A DNA stretch of 30,534 nucleotides, from contig BFEA01000367.1 in assembly GCA_003427395.1 (NCBI GenBank), positions 105,023 through 135,556 on the forward strand. Reading direction: 5' to 3'. Source of the stretch: Chara braunii. Its lineage: Eukaryota > Streptophyta > Charophyceae > Charales > Characeae. The position numbers were made by a program, and so were the translations under genes. This document shows, one piece after another, positions 27,393 through 30,534 of the stretch (position 1 is its first letter; every line of letters begins with the position of its first letter). Below the pieces are notes generated by a model. The model worked only from the letters and a program-made list of their open reading frames with translations. It did not search any database and had not been told where the DNA came from.

Positions 27393-27505
27393 ATATCATT
27401 TATTCCGAGGACTCCCCTTTTCACTCATGCCCGCCAGGGCGAATCCATACAGTGAAGGACCCGTCCCCTGGTATCAACTATTCTCCTGTTTTCAAAAAGG
27501 GGCTG

Positions 27506-28150
27506 TCATAATACCTCCTCCCATCTCCCCGGGTTGGATTTATCAGGCAGTGGGAGGTTCCTCCATGTCCTTAGAAGGGATGGCCAGAAGGAGTCATTTC
27601 GCAGATCCTCTCTCGCCAACTTCCTTGGGGAGGTCGGGTTCTGTTGGTTGGGGTGCCCTCTCGGTATTGACCAACCTCTATTTTCTAGCCATGTTAGAGG
27701 GTTGATGTTTGATGTTGTTTTGGGGGCCAGCCGTGCAATTTGTTCCAGGGTCAGTCCCTTCCACAGGATGTCAGGGCAAAACAACATTGTAGCGCCAAAG
27801 CTTTAGTTTGTATTGTTGCGTCAATTATGCCCAGGTCTCCTTTGGCTTTTGGTTGGGTTATGGATTGTCATGCAATCCTATTGACCGCCTTGTGTTTTTC
27901 GTGGTCTCCCCTCCATAAGAATGCGGTTATGTGTCGTTGCAGTGGGCGAAAGGTTGTTTTATCTAGAGCTCAGATGATCGATCTGTACCGTAGGGAGGCA
28001 AGCACCACGTTATTTATCACCAAGGAGCGCCCCATCAATGAAGTGTGTTTGTCCTTCCATTGTATCAATTTTTCCAATGGTGATTTGAGCAGTCGTTCGT
28101 TATTCGTTGATGGTCTACCATTTGCTGTTAGTGAGATCCCAAGGATCCGG
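27506..28150 (-). pseudogene. LINE-B ORF2, region after the RT core (thumb)
   Basis: 27506-27787 has LTLEQIARLAPKTTSNINPLTWLENRGWSIP, matching LINE-A. Upstream in sense (about 27940-28100), broken frames encode the segment equivalent to GRALTINNVV and the tryptophan-rich helix. Several frameshifts are present. Confidence 0.55.
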
Positions 28151-28960
28151 ATGGGAGCCTCGTTGGGTACCCATTAACCCGTGGCTGCTCTGTTGGCCTA
28201 ACTCCTTGATCATGAATCCATCATCCGAGGGTTTTATTCCCCTAGTCGACTCTCATGTCTGAGAGTGCGCAAACTTTTTCCATCATGTGTTGTACTTCAG
28301 CTATCGACGCGTGTGACGCGTCCACCATCAGGGTCAGGTCATCAGCGAAGAATGAGAATACCGGTATTGCTTCCTCTGGATTGAAGCGACTTGGGTTCTC
28401 TTTATGTCTTTATGTGTTCTTAAGTTCGTCGCTAGGGCTTCCATTACTATCACAATAAAAACGGTGCTATCGGGTCTCCTTGACGAACGGATCTCAAGAG
28501 AGATGGGTGGTGCAAGGTTCCCATTGACCATAACTGTAGTTGTAGCGTTTTTATGTAGTATTTCCACCCAATGCCTGAAATGAGGTCCAAAATTTAATTT
28601 TTCCAGGCATTTATCCAGAAAGGTCCAGTCAACGTGGTCATAGGTTTTTTCAAAGTGAATCAGAATGCCGCATTGTGTTTAGATTGTCGTGCAAGTTTAA
28701 TCATCTCATTGACCAAGAGGATATTATCCTGGATATTCCTGCCCTTTATGAATCCGGTCTGGTTAGGGTGGATAATATCCTCCATTACCTTAGTCATGCG
28801 ATTGACCAGTGTCTTTGCCACCATCTTTTATACTACTGTGAGGAGGGTGATGGGTCTATAGTTCCTAATATTTGAGCTTGTTCCTTTTTTGTATAGCAAT
28901 GTCACGACCCCTTGACCTACAAACTCTCCCATCTGACCCGTCTCCCACAGTGCTCAGTAG
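28151..28960 (-). pseudogene. LINE-B ORF2 reverse transcriptase core, heavily broken
   Basis: Motifs in sense order, over several frames: NIRNYRPITLLTVVYKMVAK (about 28870-28810), the RT helix with NILLVNEMIKLARQSKHNAA, motif A in a shifted frame near 28650 where TFEKPMTTLTGP-like text replaces the D-x2-KAYD core, NGNLAPPISLEIRSSRRPDS as a damaged motif B (28450-28530), and an intact FADDLTLMVDA (FADD at 28338-28349). Compared with LINE-A, motif C is better kept but motifs A and B are worse. Confidence 0.75.
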
Positions 28961-29362
28961 TAGTCCATAAATTTCGGGGAGGTGATCCCCCACATCGATT
29001 TCCAATTTCGTTGGCAGACCGTTAATGGCCAGGGAATTTTCCTCTTCCATGAGCATTAATGTTGTCCATATCTCCTCCTTTTTTAGGGGCATCTCGAAGA
29101 TTTCTCTCTGCTGGTATGTAAGTGATCGAGAGAGCGAGCGCAATAAATCGTCAATTTTCGCCAGTCTCAGTGTCAGTGGTGTGTCCCCACATTCAGATGT
29201 GAAAAGGTCCTGATAGAAGTCCCTTGATATTTTTGTACATTCCGCTGTTGAGGTGTACAACGGTCCTTGTCGTTGGTTAGGATCTTCCAAGACCTTAATA
29301 ACTGTTCGACCTACTTTTGCTCTAGCCATCACAAAAATTTTCGCATTCATTGCTCCCTCCAT
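28865..29362 (-). pseudogene. LINE-B ORF2, spacer between endonuclease and RT
   Basis: An open frame of 165 codons with MARAKVGRTVIKVLEDPNQR, then LYTSTAECTKISRDFYQDLFTSEC, LLRSLSRSLTYQQREIFEMPLKKEEIWTTL and LPTKLEIDVGDHLPEIYGLLLSTVGDG. These are the usual segments before the RT fingers in plant LINEs (a hydrophobic FYxxLF motif, then a helix ending in the EIxxAL-like block). Its end overlaps the RT region because of a frameshift near 28900. Confidence 0.65.
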
Positions 29363-29404
29363 TTTGTGTCGGTGGAGCTTGCCACGGATCCTGATTCCTT
29401 ACCA

Positions 29405-29857
29405 TCAGCGCTCCATATGACCCAGGATCCGAGTTTCCAATGTCTGAATTTCGTTGGTCAGTTCTATTAGATGGGTATTGTCGCTCATTGTGTCATCTTC
29501 TTGTTGTTCTAGTTGTTGTAATTTATGTTTTTGGTCTATTTCCTCTGCGTGGCGCTTTAAGTACTCATTGCACTTGCGGCCCATAAAAGATAGCCTGTCG
29601 TTGAACCATGCTATGTCGTCCTGGATCAGGTCTTTTTGTTTTTGCCAAGAGGACCAGACCTCTTTCAAGTAATTTTTAAAAGAGTCTATGGTCAACAAGG
29701 ATGTGTTTAGCTTGTAAAAGCTCCGTCCTTGGTCCGGTTTCTTCCTAAAGGAGAATACGGGAAAGCACATTGCGTGGTTCAGGCCCGGGTGAGGGCTACG
29801 GGGGAAGATTTCAGCCAATTGTAGAGCCCCTTGTAGCTCTTCTGAGATCAAAATCAT
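29405..29857 (-). pseudogene. LINE-B ORF2, end of endonuclease and coiled-coil spacer
   Basis: A 150-codon frame. It starts with MILISEELQGALQL and then PGLNHAMCFPVF, which corresponds to the last endonuclease motif (S-D-H-x-P/A in active enzymes), here NHA, so the aspartate is lost. The rest is a long charged helix (SSWQKQKDLIQDDIAWF through LQQLEQQEDDTMSDNTHLIELTNEIQTLETRI), predicted by eye as coiled coil, as in other LINE ORF2 proteins between EN and RT. Confidence 0.6.
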
Positions 29858-30029
29858 ATCTATCCGCGACTTGGATGCATGTTCGGTTTGTTTTTTTTCG
29901 GTAACATGTGAATTTGCGCTGGATAGGGTATCTCAGCCAAAATGAGCCTATGAGGTTAAGTTATTGGGAAAGATACATGATGATTCTTTAGTCATTCTCC
30001 ACATACGCCGGGCATGGCGAGGGAATTTT

Positions 30030-30463
30030 TCATTTGTCGAGCCATCGGTTCGGGGTTGCGTTGAAATCTCCAGCCAGAATGATCGGGATACCTCCTGGCA
30101 TTTTGGTCTTCAGATTTTCAAAAAAATAATGACGCTCTCTCGATTCATTTGGGGCATATACATTTAAAATGCAGACCACCTCTATTTCCAGCATCGCTAG
30201 CAGATAAACCCATTTGACTCCTTCATGGTTCGTCGCCCAATTAAGTGGCTCCACCCTTGTCTTTGGGGGCAACCATATAGTCACCCTAACACTTCTTGGC
30301 TTTGGGGCATGGGCGTTGTAAGCTTGGTGCGGCCAAATCTCTTTATGAACGTGGCAATGCTCGAGGCTGTCTAGGAGATGGGTTTTCTGCAGGCATACCA
30401 CATCAGGCCAAACCCTCCCTTCCACTCCTTTGAGTTGCTCGATTATCGCTTGCCGCTTGGCAG
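30030..30463 (-). pseudogene. LINE-B ORF2 endonuclease (EEP/APE-like)
   Basis: The domain that would nick target DNA to prime reverse transcription. The frame from PAKRQAIIEQLKGVEGRVWP continues into VVCLQKTHLL, where the usual QETH metal-binding Glu is Lys (residue 14 counting from MEGRV). VVCILNVYAPNE is the central strand motif and IILAGDFNATPN holds the catalytic D and N. It stops after residue 131 of the same count. The remaining part continues in another frame toward 29860. The Glu-to-Lys change (GAG to AAG type) argues that the copy is inactive. Confidence 0.8.
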
Positions 30464-30534
30464 GGTTGTCAGGCGGGGGCCCACGGGGGCGAAGCCGGGG
30501 TAGGGGTTTGACCCCCGGACCCCCGCCGCGGGGG
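30464..30534. other. GC-rich edge sequence
   Basis: G- and C-runs with short complementary blocks (CCCCCGG, then CCGCGGGG and GGGGGCCC). It does not look like endonuclease coding sequence, although the minus frame stays open as a proline-rich stretch. It may be the 5' border of LINE-B with a different repeat, or a linker inside ORF2. Confidence 0.4.

Larger units (their letters stand above)
25524..30534 (-). mobile_element. LINE-B, near-complete plant-type non-LTR retrotransposon
   Basis: On the minus strand: endonuclease, spacer, RT, thumb, linker domain, zf-RVT, helical tail, 3' UTR with two modules and a terminal hairpin. The 5' end is at or beyond the window end: EN-like protein begins near 30463 and is preceded by a GC-rich stretch. 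The 3' end has only a short A6 after the hairpin (near 25480). Stops and frameshifts occur through the whole ORF2. No ORF1 is visible. Confidence 0.85.

Noticed and set aside
1-30534. Host genes, tRNA or rRNA genes.
   Set aside because: I looked on both strands for cloverleaf-like blocks (GGTTCGAATCC-type) and rRNA-like text and found none that hold up. The GGTTCGAGG near 2440 lacks the rest of a tRNA.

Overview
The window looks like repeat-rich nuclear DNA from the green lineage. I recognise no host gene, rRNA, tRNA or prokaryotic feature. Everything I can assign is retroelement-derived: one chromodomain-bearing Ty3/gypsy LTR retrotransposon, four LINE copies of the plant type with a C-terminal zf-RVT domain, and one Penelope-like reverse transcriptase. 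This mix with simple-sequence tracts and assembly gaps fits a large algal or plant genome. A streptophyte alga such as Chara is my guess, but that is inference only.

Layout. 1-1012: 3' end of a plus-strand LINE (LINE-C), followed by a 63-base T run. 1701-17394: a Ty3/gypsy element with 5' LTR (1701-2520), an initiator-Met-like primer site, gag, protease, RT, RNase H and integrase up to 8638, then the integrase C-terminus, chromodomain, polypurine tract and 3' LTR from 16012. Between the halves lies a 7.37-kb insertion (8639-16011) flanked by the 8-base direct repeat ACAACGCT. Removing it and one repeat copy leaves the integrase frame open. The insertion carries no recognisable gene but has three tandem 120-bp units and an array of stem-loops that share a loop and have different, self-complementary stems. 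17395-17975 is a run of N, followed by a Nextera mate-pair junction adapter (17977-18014). 18021-21246: minus-strand, 5'-truncated LINE-A. 21247-22318: broken Penelope-like RT on the plus strand. 22319-25520: non-coding repeats, including a LINE 3'-end fragment (LINE-D). 25524-30534: minus-strand LINE-B, nearly complete from endonuclease to 3' UTR.

How parts relate. LINE-A and LINE-B are one family: RT, a linker domain, zf-RVT and a helical tail align in the same order. LINE-C shares the tail and LINE-D shares the 3' end. All four keep a 3'-terminal hairpin of the form GCTCC-loop-GGAGY. LINE-A, -B and -C carry paired 3' UTR modules in which most stems change sequence yet stay complementary. 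All coding regions are interrupted by stops or frameshifts, so the elements appear dead. The two gypsy LTRs differ by about 22 substitutions over about 510 aligned bases (counted by eye), 19 of them transitions, which suggests an old copy decaying by cytosine deamination.
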